DNA of 64,000 bases from RGIG9115 sp045603225 (lineage in GTDB: Bacteria; Bacillota; Clostridia; UBA1381), in NCBI GenBank assembly GCA_045603225.1, contig JAZULT010000076.1, forward strand, positions 13,402 to 77,401. The letters are read 5' to 3'. The translations under genes were made by a program, and so were the position numbers. Shown one piece after another: positions 42,539 to 52,234 of this stretch (positions within the stretch are counted from its first letter, which is position 1; each line of letters opens with the position of its first letter). The notes beneath the pieces were generated by a model. The model was given only the letters and a program-made list of their open reading frames with translations, ran no database searches and had not been told where the DNA came from.

Positions 42539-45500
42539 TTATTTTAAAAATCTGCTTATTACAGCTGCTGCCTCTGCTCTTGTAGCATTACCGCTGCCGT
42601 CAAATGTTCCGTCTGCTCTTCCCTGCATAAGTCCTGCAGAAACTGCTTTTGAAACACTTTCACTGTCATTTACAATATCTTTGAATGTAACAGTCTTATC
42701 ATCTGTTATTTCGCCTTTTACCGCTTCATAATACTTTATGAGCATTTCACACATTTCTTCACGTGTTATTTTATCGTTCGGTCTGAAAGTTTCACTTTCG
42801 GGATTATAATCAGAAAGTGTTTTTCCTGCCGCACGTGACAAAAGTGCATGAAATTCCCATCTTGTAGTTGTTCCCTCGGGGTCATAGATTGATTCACTTC
42901 TTCCGTTTACAACACCTTCTTTGTAAAGACCGAGAATTTCATTTTCTCCCCAATGTCCGTAGGTGTCAATAAATGGATTTTCAAGTGATGTTTCAAGAAG
43001 TGCCACCTTATACTTACCAAGTTCAATTACATCACCGAGAACTTCACCCGTTCTGAGTTCTTTTGCTCCGGTTACGAGTGTGTCGCCTGCATATACTTTG
43101 ATATTCTTAGCTTCAGAAGTATTTGAAAGGTTTATTATAACTTTTCCGTTATAAACTGCCGAGTTATACTCAACATCATTTACTCTTTCACCCGACTCTG
43201 CATCAACCACTCTTATGTAGTCAATATTCATTTCAGAAAGCATATCACCGATTATGTTTGTATATTCATCCGGTGTAGGTGAAATTGGTGTTATTCTGTC
43301 CTCAATGTGAGGTACAACCTTTGAATTGTTCATAACAAAGTTTACTGTTTCAGAGTCATTCGGAAGATTATGTTCATCAAGTGTAAGTGTATCTTCTCCT
43401 ATAACAATTACTTTCCCGCCGTTTTCTATGAACTTCTTAATCTCTGCAAGAGTTTCACCCTTGATAAATCTGACATTCGGGACAACAACAAGCTTCATAT
43501 CATGAATACCTGCAGTATTGTAATCTGTAATGAATCTTACACGTTTACCGTTATGAACAGCACCTGCATATGACTCATATACCGGAACCATTGAATTAAG
43601 ATTGTTTATCATATTAGCTTCTGACCAGATTATACCAATTTCAGGAGCCTGATTCTGAAGTGCAGTAATTTCATATGCAAATCTGTTAAGGTCAAATCCA
43701 ACATCACTGATTTTTGCAAGAGTATCCGGACGGTAAAGAACGCTTCCTCTTGAGTCAGAAGATGTATTTGCAGAACGCTGCCATATCCACATTACAGATG
43801 AAACTCTTCCGTGAATTGCTCCCTGCCACAAATCCTGAGAAACATAATCACTTACACAAAGCTCATAGTTTGTACCGCGGTCAGGAAGAATATGGTCTTC
43901 CGAGTTTACAACCGGCTTCACTCCATAGCTTGTCATATAGTCATACCACATGATTTTAACAAGTGGTTTTACTGTGTCATCAGCTTCATAGTTCCAGTAA
44001 TCACAGCCGTGATAGTCAAGGAACTTCTGATACCCATGATATCCCGTACCGTTATTTTGCAGGAATGTTCTGTTATAATTACTTGTTGTATAACCCATTA
44101 TCTTTGAGTGGAGCGGAATATCGGGAGCAATTTCCCTGATGATTTCTGCCATCCACTGATGCCATTCAGCAAAAATACGGTCATTAAGGAGTTTATAATC
44201 ATACTGTTTTGCCGGAGTGTTGAAATCGTTTTTCATATCCACTTCTTCAAATGCTGTATAATTTGTACCGTAAGCCTTATTGAGTTCGTTTATATCATTA
44301 TTGTAAATTTCTCTGAGATGCGTATGCCAGTCATTCATGTAGAAATCACCGCAGTTATTTATTTCAAATTGCGGTTCATTAGAAAGACAGATGTCATGAA
44401 GGGACTCATAGTCCTTCACGCGCGAAACAAGCTCACGAAGATGTTTTTCTATAACCTGACGTGCAATGGGTTCGTTTATATTATAATCAAGGAATCCATC
44501 TGTTTTTATATTCAGATTATTAAGCTTTGCTATTTCGTTAAGGAAATAGTGCGGAGATACGAGCAAGCTGAATGCAACATTATTGTCTACTGCCTGTTCA
44601 AGTGCATCTCTTCTCATTGTAAACTGTACAGCTTCTTCATTAAAATTATAATTATCAACTTCAAAACTCATTTTTTCAAACGACGGGTCAGAAAGGAGTT
44701 CTTTATCTGAATCCTTTTCTTTGAATGAAAAATCATCAAACTTAAGTCCTGTAGCAATATCTTCCACAATTATTCTGATTATGGTTGATGATGCATCTAA
44801 AGGAGCTGTATAATCAATTTTGAAGTCCTTCCAGTCGTAATCACCTTTCAGATTAACTGCATTACTCCAGTTACTTGCACTGACAGTAAAGCTTTCGCTG
44901 TGCTCTGCCTTAACCTTTCCTGTAAGAACATACGACTTGCCCGGTGTTACCGGAACCGTCTGGTAGTAACTGAGATAATGTTCCGGTTCTTTCTGTCCGT
45001 AGTAGTTAACTTCTAAAGAAACATTTCCGTCTTTTTTATCTTCGGAGTTAATTTTAAAGTCAAATTCATGGTCACCTTTTGTAAACATTGTCCATGAGCC
45101 AAGTCTTTCAAGTACATTTCGAGGGCCTATTTCACTTTGAACTGCATTCACGCCCCACTGACTCCAATTCGGCATCATGTCAAGAACTTCCTTACCGTGA
45201 CCGTATCCTACAAAGAACACAGGTCTTTCGACAAACTCACCCTTATATTCAACCGTTGCAATTTCTGAATATCCGTCAATAACAGGTTTACTTGTTACAT
45301 ATCTCGGAACATATATTGGCTCTTTTGTACCGGATAATAAATCTTCAAGTTCTTTTTTTGTTTTTTCGAAGAGCTGTTTTGTAGTTTCTTCTGTATAATA
45401 AACTCTTGCAAGGTCTCCGTCTTTTATATCCTCTTCCATGTAATCTGCAAAGTTTAAGAGAATAAGATAATCAGGCATCTGATAGTCAGTCGGAATACCT

Positions 45501-47128
45501 TTCTTTTCACATTTATCAATTAAAGACTTAATTGTTCCTGCCTGAGAACGAAGTGTATTTGCAAGCTTCTGAGTATACTCCGGCGTAGGAGGCTTTCTTG
45601 TCACTTTAACTGAAATATTTGAAACCGCTGTTTCTTCTCCTGCAGATATTTTAACAGATAAGATTTCCTCTCCTGCCGCATCAAAAGTTTTGGAAAAGGT
45701 TTTTCTTATACCGGAATTTTCGGGAACTGTTACAGTCTCCGAAACACCCGTTGCTTCATTTACAATACTAAAACTTTTTGCTGAACCTTCGTTTACTATA
45801 TAATATTCATATGTATATTCCGTTTCAGTTTCTGCAGTTCTTACACCCTGCACCCATGCATACCAGTCTTTCTGACCTTCAAGAATTTCAAGTGTCGGGA
45901 AAAGCTTGTTTGACTTACCCTCCGAAATACCCGGAGAAAGCTCCGCACAGTATCTTCTTCCTGTACCGTCATTGTCGTTTACAAGGAAGTCAAACAGGAA
46001 CTGATTCGGTTTACCTGTCGAAAATTTCACTTCCCACGGAATTTTAACTTCATAGGTAGTGTATTCGCCGTCCTGAGATGTAGCGATATCCATTTTTGCC
46101 ATCTGCTCTGATGTAAAACCGGTACTGTATATTTCACCTTTTCCGGTTTCCGGATTATGAATAAATCCCATTTCTGTTCCGTAAGTCTCGTTAAGGTCTG
46201 AAATAGCCATCTGAATACTGTCACCTTTCCAGTATTCATCAACCCCCGGAAAATACTTGAACACATCGTCTTTTACTCTTATCACAAAGTAGAAATTTTC
46301 CTCATCCTGAGCAAATTTACACTCTGCTTCCACATCTTTCGGCTTATCATCCTTAATATATACCTGATACTGAGTCGGGAGTGTCGGCATTGCAAGCACC
46401 GGGTATTTATCCCAGTCAGACATTTCACCGTCAATTTTTATCCCGTCAGCTCCGTATACTGTCATATACTTGAATCCGCCTCGTACCTTCGTCATATCAT
46501 CCGCCGAAAAGTTATCAGATGATATAATTCTTTTATAAGTATCATAAAGCGATGCATCTGCAGCATCACCTTCGTTGGATACACCTGAAGATGCTCCCTC
46601 AAATCCTGAATTTGTTATGAGCTTCTGCCCTGTTTTTATATCGGTTATCTGAATATCATCAAACCATGCTCCATTAGTTATACCGTCAACAAGTAAAGAA
46701 AACGTAAAGCTCTTTGTTTCCTTTGGAATATATGTATATTCATAATTTGTCCAGCCATAAGTCTTTCCGAAAGGTGTAAGTGAAACTCTTTCCCAGCCAC
46801 CTTCATGAACAACAAACTGGAGATTTGTGGAGGCTTCCGACTTTACCATACCTGAAATATTATATTGTCTGCCTGCCTCCATAGCTACTGTTGTCTGTAC
46901 CATAAGATACACATTCGGCATGGACACAGAGCGGTTAACTATTTTCAAAGATGCTTCACCGCTATATTTTTCCTCTGTATCAATACTGACTGTTGCATCA
47001 ACGTTGTTCATCAGCTTAACTGTCCAGCCCGGAATTTCTTCCGCCGCTTTTACGGGCAGTGTAGCCATGGAAAATATCATAGATGCAGACAGTCCTGCCG
47101 ATAATATTTTTCTGAATAACTTAGTCAT
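42539..47128 (-). CDS. SLH-anchored, multidomain GH-A clan glycoside hydrolase
   Basis: At 1529 residues, the largest protein here. Domains: signal peptide (to about 29); CBM4/9-like (32-175); CBM9/DOMON-like (about 225-415, opening GIKIDGEMSDWD); Ig-like (about 420-512); helical pre-domain (520-605, GIPTDYQ); GH-A barrel with inserted CBM-like domain (about 678-822); Rossmann-like domain; and three SLH repeats (about 1390-1529, DTYGHWGENEIL, DKITREEMCEML, GNATRAEAAAVI). The acid/base is E918 (CLSNEP) and the nucleophile E1077 (VNSEDH), then WQGAIHGR. It is the only complete GH-A enzyme here with its own wall anchor; the others have a C-terminal Ig-like module or nothing. A hairpin and a 14-bp palindrome precede its start. 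Confidence 0.85.
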   Translation of the reverse strand: MTKLFRKILSAGLSASMIFSMATLPVKAAEEIPGWTVKLMNNVDATVSIDTEEKYSGEASLKIVNRSVSMPNVYLMVQTTVAMEAGRQYNISGMVKSEASTNLQFVVHEGGWERVSLTPFGKTYGWTNYEYTYIPKETKSFTFSLLVDGITNGAWFDDIQITDIKTGQKLITNSGFEGASSGVSNEGDAADASLYDTYKRIISSDNFSADDMTKVRGGFKYMTVYGADGIKIDGEMSDWDKYPVLAMPTLPTQYQVYIKDDKPKDVEAECKFAQDEENFYFVIRVKDDVFKYFPGVDEYWKGDSIQMAISDLNETYGTEMGFIHNPETGKGEIYSTGFTSEQMAKMDIATSQDGEYTTYEVKIPWEVKFSTGKPNQFLFDFLVNDNDGTGRRYCAELSPGISEGKSNKLFPTLEILEGQKDWYAWVQGVRTAETETEYTYEYYIVNEGSAKSFSIVNEATGVSETVTVPENSGIRKTFSKTFDAAGEEILSVKISAGEETAVSNISVKVTRKPPTPEYTQKLANTLRSQAGTIKSLIDKCEKKGIPTDYQMPDYLILLNFADYMEEDIKDGDLARVYYTEETTKQLFEKTKKELEDLLSGTKEPIYVPRYVTSKPVIDGYSEIATVEYKGEFVERPVFFVGYGHGKEVLDMMPNWSQWGVNAVQSEIGPRNVLERLGSWTMFTKGDHEFDFKINSEDKKDGNVSLEVNYYGQKEPEHYLSYYQTVPVTPGKSYVLTGKVKAEHSESFTVSASNWSNAVNLKGDYDWKDFKIDYTAPLDASSTIIRIIVEDIATGLKFDDFSFKEKDSDKELLSDPSFEKMSFEVDNYNFNEEAVQFTMRRDALEQAVDNNVAFSLLVSPHYFLNEIAKLNNLNIKTDGFLDYNINEPIARQVIEKHLRELVSRVKDYESLHDICLSNEPQFEINNCGDFYMNDWHTHLREIYNNDINELNKAYGTNYTAFEEVDMKNDFNTPAKQYDYKLLNDRIFAEWHQWMAEIIREIAPDIPLHSKIMGYTTSNYNRTFLQNNGTGYHGYQKFLDYHGCDYWNYEADDTVKPLVKIMWYDYMTSYGVKPVVNSEDHILPDRGTNYELCVSDYVSQDLWQGAIHGRVSSVMWIWQRSANTSSDSRGSVLYRPDTLAKISDVGFDLNRFAYEITALQNQAPEIGIIWSEANMINNLNSMVPVYESYAGAVHNGKRVRFITDYNTAGIHDMKLVVVPNVRFIKGETLAEIKKFIENGGKVIVIGEDTLTLDEHNLPNDSETVNFVMNNSKVVPHIEDRITPISPTPDEYTNIIGDMLSEMNIDYIRVVDAESGERVNDVEYNSAVYNGKVIINLSNTSEAKNIKVYAGDTLVTGAKELRTGEVLGDVIELGKYKVALLETSLENPFIDTYGHWGENEILGLYKEGVVNGRSESIYDPEGTTTRWEFHALLSRAAGKTLSDYNPESETFRPNDKITREEMCEMLIKYYEAVKGEITDDKTVTFKDIVNDSESVSKAVSAGLMQGRADGTFDGSGNATRAEAAAVISRFLK

Positions 47129-47146
47129 TAAATTAAATGTCCTTTC

Positions 47147-47160
47147 GTAATGTACATTAC
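47147..47160. promoter_or_regulatory. 14-bp perfect palindrome upstream of the SLH-GH gene
   Basis: GTAATGTACATTAC lies about 20 bases before the start codon and directly next to a stem-loop. It could be an operator for an internal promoter or part of a leader structure. No clear promoter boxes are seen. Confidence 0.4.
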
Positions 47161-47188
47161 CGGAGAACGGTATTAAAACCGTTCTCCG
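47161..47188 (-). other. Perfect 10-bp intergenic stem-loop
   Basis: CGGAGAACGG, an eight-base loop, CCGTTCTCCG, eleven bases after the stop of the CBM repeat gene at 47200. A T-run is lacking on the coding strand. Likely an mRNA stabiliser/processing site or partial terminator. Confidence 0.75.
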
Positions 47189-47199
47189 AGTAATTTTTA

Positions 47200-50106
47200 T
47201 TATTCTTCAACAAGTACATCTGCCACATCGAATGGCTTCATACTTCCTGTTCCGTCCCAGCAGAATACTTTTATTTCATATTCACCGTCTGAGAGGTCTT
47301 CAGGAAGAACAACATTCTGCGTAATTTCTTCTGCCGGAATTACAAGTGGTGTTATGCTTATTTCCTTTTCAACAAGAGCTGTATTTACAAGCTTTCCGTC
47401 CTTATAAAGTGCTACTACTACCATACCGTTAAGATTATCTACGGCATAATTCTTGATTTTAGCTGTAACATCAACTTTTCCGCCTGTTACATTTTTAAGT
47501 ACTGTGTTTCCAGATTTGAATACAGGAGTTCCGATTTCGTATGTATAGTCAAATCCGCTGTTTGTATACATATTATCTCCGAAAATCATGTAATCCGGTG
47601 AATCTGTTGTTTCCTTGAGGAGCGGATAGAGTTCAACATCGTCAACCCACAGAGAACCTATACCCTTCTGGCAATTGATAAGAACTCTCATTTCATATGT
47701 CTTTCCTGTCGTATCGTTAATATCACAGAATGCATATGAGCCGTCTGCGTTTTTAACGCTGCTGAGATCAAACTCAAATTCTGTCCAGTCTGCACTCGGA
47801 TTAATCCACTGAGATGTCCATGATTTATTTGCAACACTTCCGTCTTCGTTACGATCCCAGAACTCAATTGTAATACCGAATAACGGTGAAACTGATTCTT
47901 CAAAGTCTGTCTTATACTTCATTTTGAACAGATACGGTGTATCTCTTCTTACAGTTACATACTGATAAATATGAGGATAACAATTAGCCTTTGTTGCCGG
48001 AAGGTTAACATCAAATCTCATTGAGCTTCCGCTTACTGATACTTTATCATCAAGATTGATATTTACATTCGGATAATCAGGATATGTCTGACCTTCTCTG
48101 TATGCTGACTTCTTTGTAATTCCGCGGTGACGGTTAATTTCCCATCCGCCTCTTTCAAACGGGTCTGCTACTGCGTCAGTAATACCCTTTATTTCTTTTC
48201 TTACAATTTCACCGTTAATATCCATTACAATTTCAACAGTATATTCCTTGTTAGGTTCAAGATATCCAACATATAATTCATTAAATGCACATGGAGACAG
48301 ACTGTTTATACCGTTCTTTACGAGTGTACCACCTACATACACATCAATATCATTAATACCGGTATTTGTAGGATTAGTCCACGAAATATTAAGTCCTTTA
48401 CCATCTTTTGAAGAATATGCCATAGGATTAACAATTATTGTATCTTCATCCTTTAGCTTATTAAATGAATCTATTTCATAATCGCCATGAGGAACAAGAT
48501 TTGTTTTTGTTTCATCATCTGTTGCATAAATTTCCACATTATCTATATACAAATTAGCATTAACCCATGCAACTACCTGGAATCTGTCTATTTCTCCGGT
48601 ATAAGTTTTTGAATATTTTGCCCAGCCATTTTCATCAGTTTCACCCTTTGTATATGATGAAATAAGATCGTTATCTGACCACTGTGTTCCTATCCATACT
48701 TTTTCTCCGCCGCCTTTCATATAAAAACTTATATTATAAGTCTTATTCGGCAATTTATCAAATAATCTGATAAGTCTTACATATCTTGAACCATTATAAA
48801 CTTTATCCAGATTAACAATATGGGCACTGTATTCGCTTGAATATGCTTCTTTATTACTTGGTTCCACATAATAGTCTGCAGTATTCATCTGACCACCGTA
48901 GATAGCCCAAGGTCTTCCTTTATTTCCTGTATCAAACTCATTCACGCCATCAGCTTCACTGCCGCGTACTGAATTTTCAAAATCTCCATCCTGTACAAGA
49001 TTAACATCAGGATTATTAACATTATACAAATTGACATCATCAATAACAGCATTTACAATATCTTCTGATAAAAATGAAAATGTTCTTACTGTTTCAGCTT
49101 CTTCTTCGCTTATTTCAAATTCAGCACTGTATTTCGTCCATCCGTTTTCATCAATTTCTTCAGAATTCATATTAGTACATTGAATATGTTTGTCTCCAAG
49201 CCAGAGAATTCCGCTTATCAGAGATACGTTACTTTTTAAGCTTGCTTTCGCCCAGAATTCATAATGATATTTACCTGCTTCAAATTTGATTGCATTTCGG
49301 TTGATAAGTCTGAAAAATGTATTTCCGGCAGCTGCTTTCGGTAATTTATTACTTATGTACATTGCATAATCACCGTTACGTGCATACTTCTTAGTAGGCA
49401 TAAAATAATCAGTAGTTCTGTCAAATTCGCCGTTATCCTCTCTATACAGAACATACCAGTCAGTTGAAAGACCGTGTTTTTCGTCAGAAACATTAAATTT
49501 ATAGCCTATTTTTTCCATATCTCCGCCAACTATAAACTCTGTTCCGTCAGGAACACCGTCAACAACTTTCTGAATTGAAAGATTGTCAAATACATAAGCC
49601 ATTTTTCTGTCGAAATAAATATCAAATGTTGTAGGAGCGGTAGCACCGATTTCAACATCCTTATAATAATGTGTAAGTCCGTTTCCAGCATCACCGTCTG
49701 CTATAAACTGTGTTGAATTTACTTCATGGAGCCAGTTAAATCTTGCCACAAATGCACCTGTAGTATCAACATATTTTCCGTCAAAGCTGATGCGGTAAGT
49801 TACATTAGCTTCAAGTCCACCTGCAAGTTTCGGTGTAACCTTTATATATTTGTGTGCTTCTGAAGGTGTATCAACATTTACATAAAGAGCATTACTTTCA
49901 TCAACACCGCTGCCGTAAGAAATTCCGGCATAGTCCTGTTCATTATTCCATGATGTGTTTTCTGTAAAGTATGTTACATTCCAGTCCTGCGGTAAATCAG
50001 AATAACTGCCTTTAATTACAGCAGTACCCTCTGCATTTGCAACAGACATTGTCGGTATCATTGATACCGCTAACATTAAACCCATAAGTTTCTTTGTTTT
50101 TTTCAT
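47200..50106 (-). CDS. Secreted carbohydrate-binding repeat protein (CBM4/9-like, Fn3)
   Basis: A 968-residue protein with a signal peptide ending near VANAE. It has three CBM4/9-like sandwiches (about 30-195, 200-370 and 375-535), an Fn3-like domain (about 565-650), a fourth CBM-like domain (about 655-840, with NCYPHIYQYVTVRRDT and GSLWVDDVELYP), and the C-terminal Ig-like module with K-V-F-C-W-D-G. No catalytic motif is visible. The ribosome site is GGAGAG. It lies in cluster C after a related gene (50180) and before the SLH-GH gene. Role inferred as substrate capture at the cell surface. Confidence 0.75.
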   Translation of the reverse strand: MKKTKKLMGLMLAVSMIPTMSVANAEGTAVIKGSYSDLPQDWNVTYFTENTSWNNEQDYAGISYGSGVDESNALYVNVDTPSEAHKYIKVTPKLAGGLEANVTYRISFDGKYVDTTGAFVARFNWLHEVNSTQFIADGDAGNGLTHYYKDVEIGATAPTTFDIYFDRKMAYVFDNLSIQKVVDGVPDGTEFIVGGDMEKIGYKFNVSDEKHGLSTDWYVLYREDNGEFDRTTDYFMPTKKYARNGDYAMYISNKLPKAAAGNTFFRLINRNAIKFEAGKYHYEFWAKASLKSNVSLISGILWLGDKHIQCTNMNSEEIDENGWTKYSAEFEISEEEAETVRTFSFLSEDIVNAVIDDVNLYNVNNPDVNLVQDGDFENSVRGSEADGVNEFDTGNKGRPWAIYGGQMNTADYYVEPSNKEAYSSEYSAHIVNLDKVYNGSRYVRLIRLFDKLPNKTYNISFYMKGGGEKVWIGTQWSDNDLISSYTKGETDENGWAKYSKTYTGEIDRFQVVAWVNANLYIDNVEIYATDDETKTNLVPHGDYEIDSFNKLKDEDTIIVNPMAYSSKDGKGLNISWTNPTNTGINDIDVYVGGTLVKNGINSLSPCAFNELYVGYLEPNKEYTVEIVMDINGEIVRKEIKGITDAVADPFERGGWEINRHRGITKKSAYREGQTYPDYPNVNINLDDKVSVSGSSMRFDVNLPATKANCYPHIYQYVTVRRDTPYLFKMKYKTDFEESVSPLFGITIEFWDRNEDGSVANKSWTSQWINPSADWTEFEFDLSSVKNADGSYAFCDINDTTGKTYEMRVLINCQKGIGSLWVDDVELYPLLKETTDSPDYMIFGDNMYTNSGFDYTYEIGTPVFKSGNTVLKNVTGGKVDVTAKIKNYAVDNLNGMVVVALYKDGKLVNTALVEKEISITPLVIPAEEITQNVVLPEDLSDGEYEIKVFCWDGTGSMKPFDVADVLVEE

Positions 50107-50143
50107 TTTCTTTCTCTCCTTTTTTAAAATTAATATATATCAC

Positions 50144-50169
50144 GTTTCCCTTTGCCCGAACCGGGAAAC
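50144..50169 (-). other. Intergenic stem-loop
   Basis: GTTTCCC ... GGGAAAC, a 7-bp stem with a 12-base loop, between the two CBM repeat genes. No T-run follows on the coding strand. Same position class as the hairpins at 18510, 42504 and 47161. Confidence 0.6.
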
Positions 50170-50179
50170 TAATGATAAC

Positions 50180-52222
50180 TTAGTAAATAACAGTCTCCAT
50201 GAAACGCTCAAACGATTCCACGGAATCTATAACGGAAACCTGCATATATGAACCTGTCCGAATTTCCATTTCTACTTCAATTGTATCAGCAGGACTGTTT
50301 GGTGATGATTTTTCTATTTTCTTTTCTGCGGAATACACTCCGGTAAGAACATCATCTGAATTGAATACAGCCGCAAGTACTTTGCAGTTAAATCCTTCTG
50401 CAACAGTATTGTTTTTTGCTGATACAGTAACTGTGTACTTTCCACCGTCTTTAACAGACTCTGCTTTTGCACCACCTTTTGTGAGTGTCGGCTGACTTAT
50501 CGTAAAGTCCTCATAAAGAGTCTTGAAAGTTACCTGTACAGCTTCACCTTCAACACCCTCACCGTTAATCGGTGCTACAAGATAAGTATACTCTTTATCC
50601 TGATAAAGCTTATCAATAGTTATTTTTTTTACATCTTTTGACACTCTGCCGCGCCATTCAAAGTGACCGTTAACAACTGTGTAGATATTTGCACCGTTAT
50701 AGTTTTCGTCGGCATTCCAGTCAAGGGTAACTCCCCCTACTCCCGGAATTGCGTTAACCTCTTCAATTACAGAAAGGTCGCCTGTCAGTATATCTTCAAA
50801 GCTTCCGTTTTTTATGAGGTTTTCTCCGACTTCAACTCCATTTTCAAGTTTAAATATCTTTACATCATCAATCCATAGACTGTCAACGCATCCGCTGTAT
50901 GTAAACACAAGCATATTTTTTGCATTACTTCCGCATTTGTAAATATATTCCTTATATTTCCAGTCAAATGTTCCTTTTGTATCTGAAATTTGTGAGTTCC
51001 CGTGAGAGAACATACTCCAGCTCATATGACCTTCCATATTCTCAGAAGAATTCTGAGCCTTTACCCAGAAAGAAACCTTATACGAATTTCCTTCTGTCAG
51101 GTCCATATCTGCAACAGTATTATTAAGTCTTATATAACATTCGGAAAAATCTTTAACTGATTTATTCACATTAGTAATAAATTTTGCAGAAACATTTCCG
51201 TCCTTAGACTCTCCGGTGTCAAGTTCAAAACTCGTAGGTGAGAATTTAACACCCTTGTTTTTTATTCTCTGTGCTGTCCATGCACCTTTTATCACATTAT
51301 TGTTATCAAGCTTATCACCGATAAAATATGTGTAGTCATGATTATCATCAAATGAGAACACTATCTTAAACTGATAGTTTTTACCAACCGTAAGACTTTT
51401 TACCTCGTAATAAACGCTGTCTGACGGTACTGCAGAAAGTGTATCTGAAAGAAGAATTTCCTCTCCGCCCGTTATATTGTAAAGACTTACTTTATTAAGT
51501 GTATTTGCCGCCGGATTTCTCCAGTTTACAACATATGCACTTTCATTTGAAGAAAGTAATACAGCTCCGGGCTGATAAACAGTCATTTCTGTTTTGATAT
51601 CGGGATAACCTGACGGATTGTCCGGAATGTCAGGTACATCCGGTTCATCGGGATTATCCGGAATATCCGGCTCATCAGGTTCATCTGTCTGCGTCCCTTC
51701 AAATCCCGGATTTGTTACAAGATTTTCAGATGAATCCCCTAAAACAAGAGAAACGTCATCTATAAAATAACTGTTCGCTATTTCATACATTCTGAAACTT
51801 AAAGAATCTGTTCCTTCTCCGGTATAGTCAAATACTGCACTGTATTTCTTCCATCCGCTAAGCGTTGAATCAGAAACAGTAACGGTTATTTCCTGACTGC
51901 CGAGATAAGGTACAACATCCTTTGAAATGTTATTTTTTGAAACGTAATATGTAAGTGTATATGTTCCTTCTCCCGCTAAGGCAGAAAGTGTGTTTTTAAG
52001 TTCAAGATACTTTGTTTCATCTTTCGGCTTTGTGTTCATAAGTTTCATACTTACAGCGTTGTTTCCGCTGTATGCTTTATCCTGAGATACAGCCACTGTT
52101 GCTGTTGCACTTCCGAAATCTCCTACCACCATATCGGTCCAACCGTCAAAGTCTTCTGCATATGCAGTAAAACACTGAAAAACCATTGCCACCGCTATTA
52201 TCAATGTATTTATTTTCTTCAT
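50180..52222 (-). CDS. Secreted carbohydrate-binding protein with Asp/Pro linker
   Basis: A 680-residue protein with a signal peptide ending near TAYAE. A CBM4/9-like domain (about 25-180) is followed by an acidic Pro/Asp linker (DEPDIPDNPDEPDVPD, about 180-210). Then come an Fn3-like domain (about 215-305), a second CBM-like domain (about 310-475), another Fn3-like domain (about 485-565) and a C-terminal Ig-like module. No enzyme motif is visible. It starts 12 bases after the SLH/beta gene with a strong GGGGGG ribosome site. Cassette position equals that of the genes at 6667 and 22748. Confidence 0.75.
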   Translation of the reverse strand: MKKINTLIIAVAMVFQCFTAYAEDFDGWTDMVVGDFGSATATVAVSQDKAYSGNNAVSMKLMNTKPKDETKYLELKNTLSALAGEGTYTLTYYVSKNNISKDVVPYLGSQEITVTVSDSTLSGWKKYSAVFDYTGEGTDSLSFRMYEIANSYFIDDVSLVLGDSSENLVTNPGFEGTQTDEPDEPDIPDNPDEPDVPDIPDNPSGYPDIKTEMTVYQPGAVLLSSNESAYVVNWRNPAANTLNKVSLYNITGGEEILLSDTLSAVPSDSVYYEVKSLTVGKNYQFKIVFSFDDNHDYTYFIGDKLDNNNVIKGAWTAQRIKNKGVKFSPTSFELDTGESKDGNVSAKFITNVNKSVKDFSECYIRLNNTVADMDLTEGNSYKVSFWVKAQNSSENMEGHMSWSMFSHGNSQISDTKGTFDWKYKEYIYKCGSNAKNMLVFTYSGCVDSLWIDDVKIFKLENGVEVGENLIKNGSFEDILTGDLSVIEEVNAIPGVGGVTLDWNADENYNGANIYTVVNGHFEWRGRVSKDVKKITIDKLYQDKEYTYLVAPINGEGVEGEAVQVTFKTLYEDFTISQPTLTKGGAKAESVKDGGKYTVTVSAKNNTVAEGFNCKVLAAVFNSDDVLTGVYSAEKKIEKSSPNSPADTIEVEMEIRTGSYMQVSVIDSVESFERFMETVIY

Positions 52223-52234
52223 TTCCGTCCCCCC

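Noticed and set aside
44108..44710. 200-codon open frame on the plus strand
   Set aside because: It lies antisense within the SLH-GH gene, has a compositionally odd Ile/Phe/Cys-rich product and no ribosome site; it is a shadow of the minus-strand gene.
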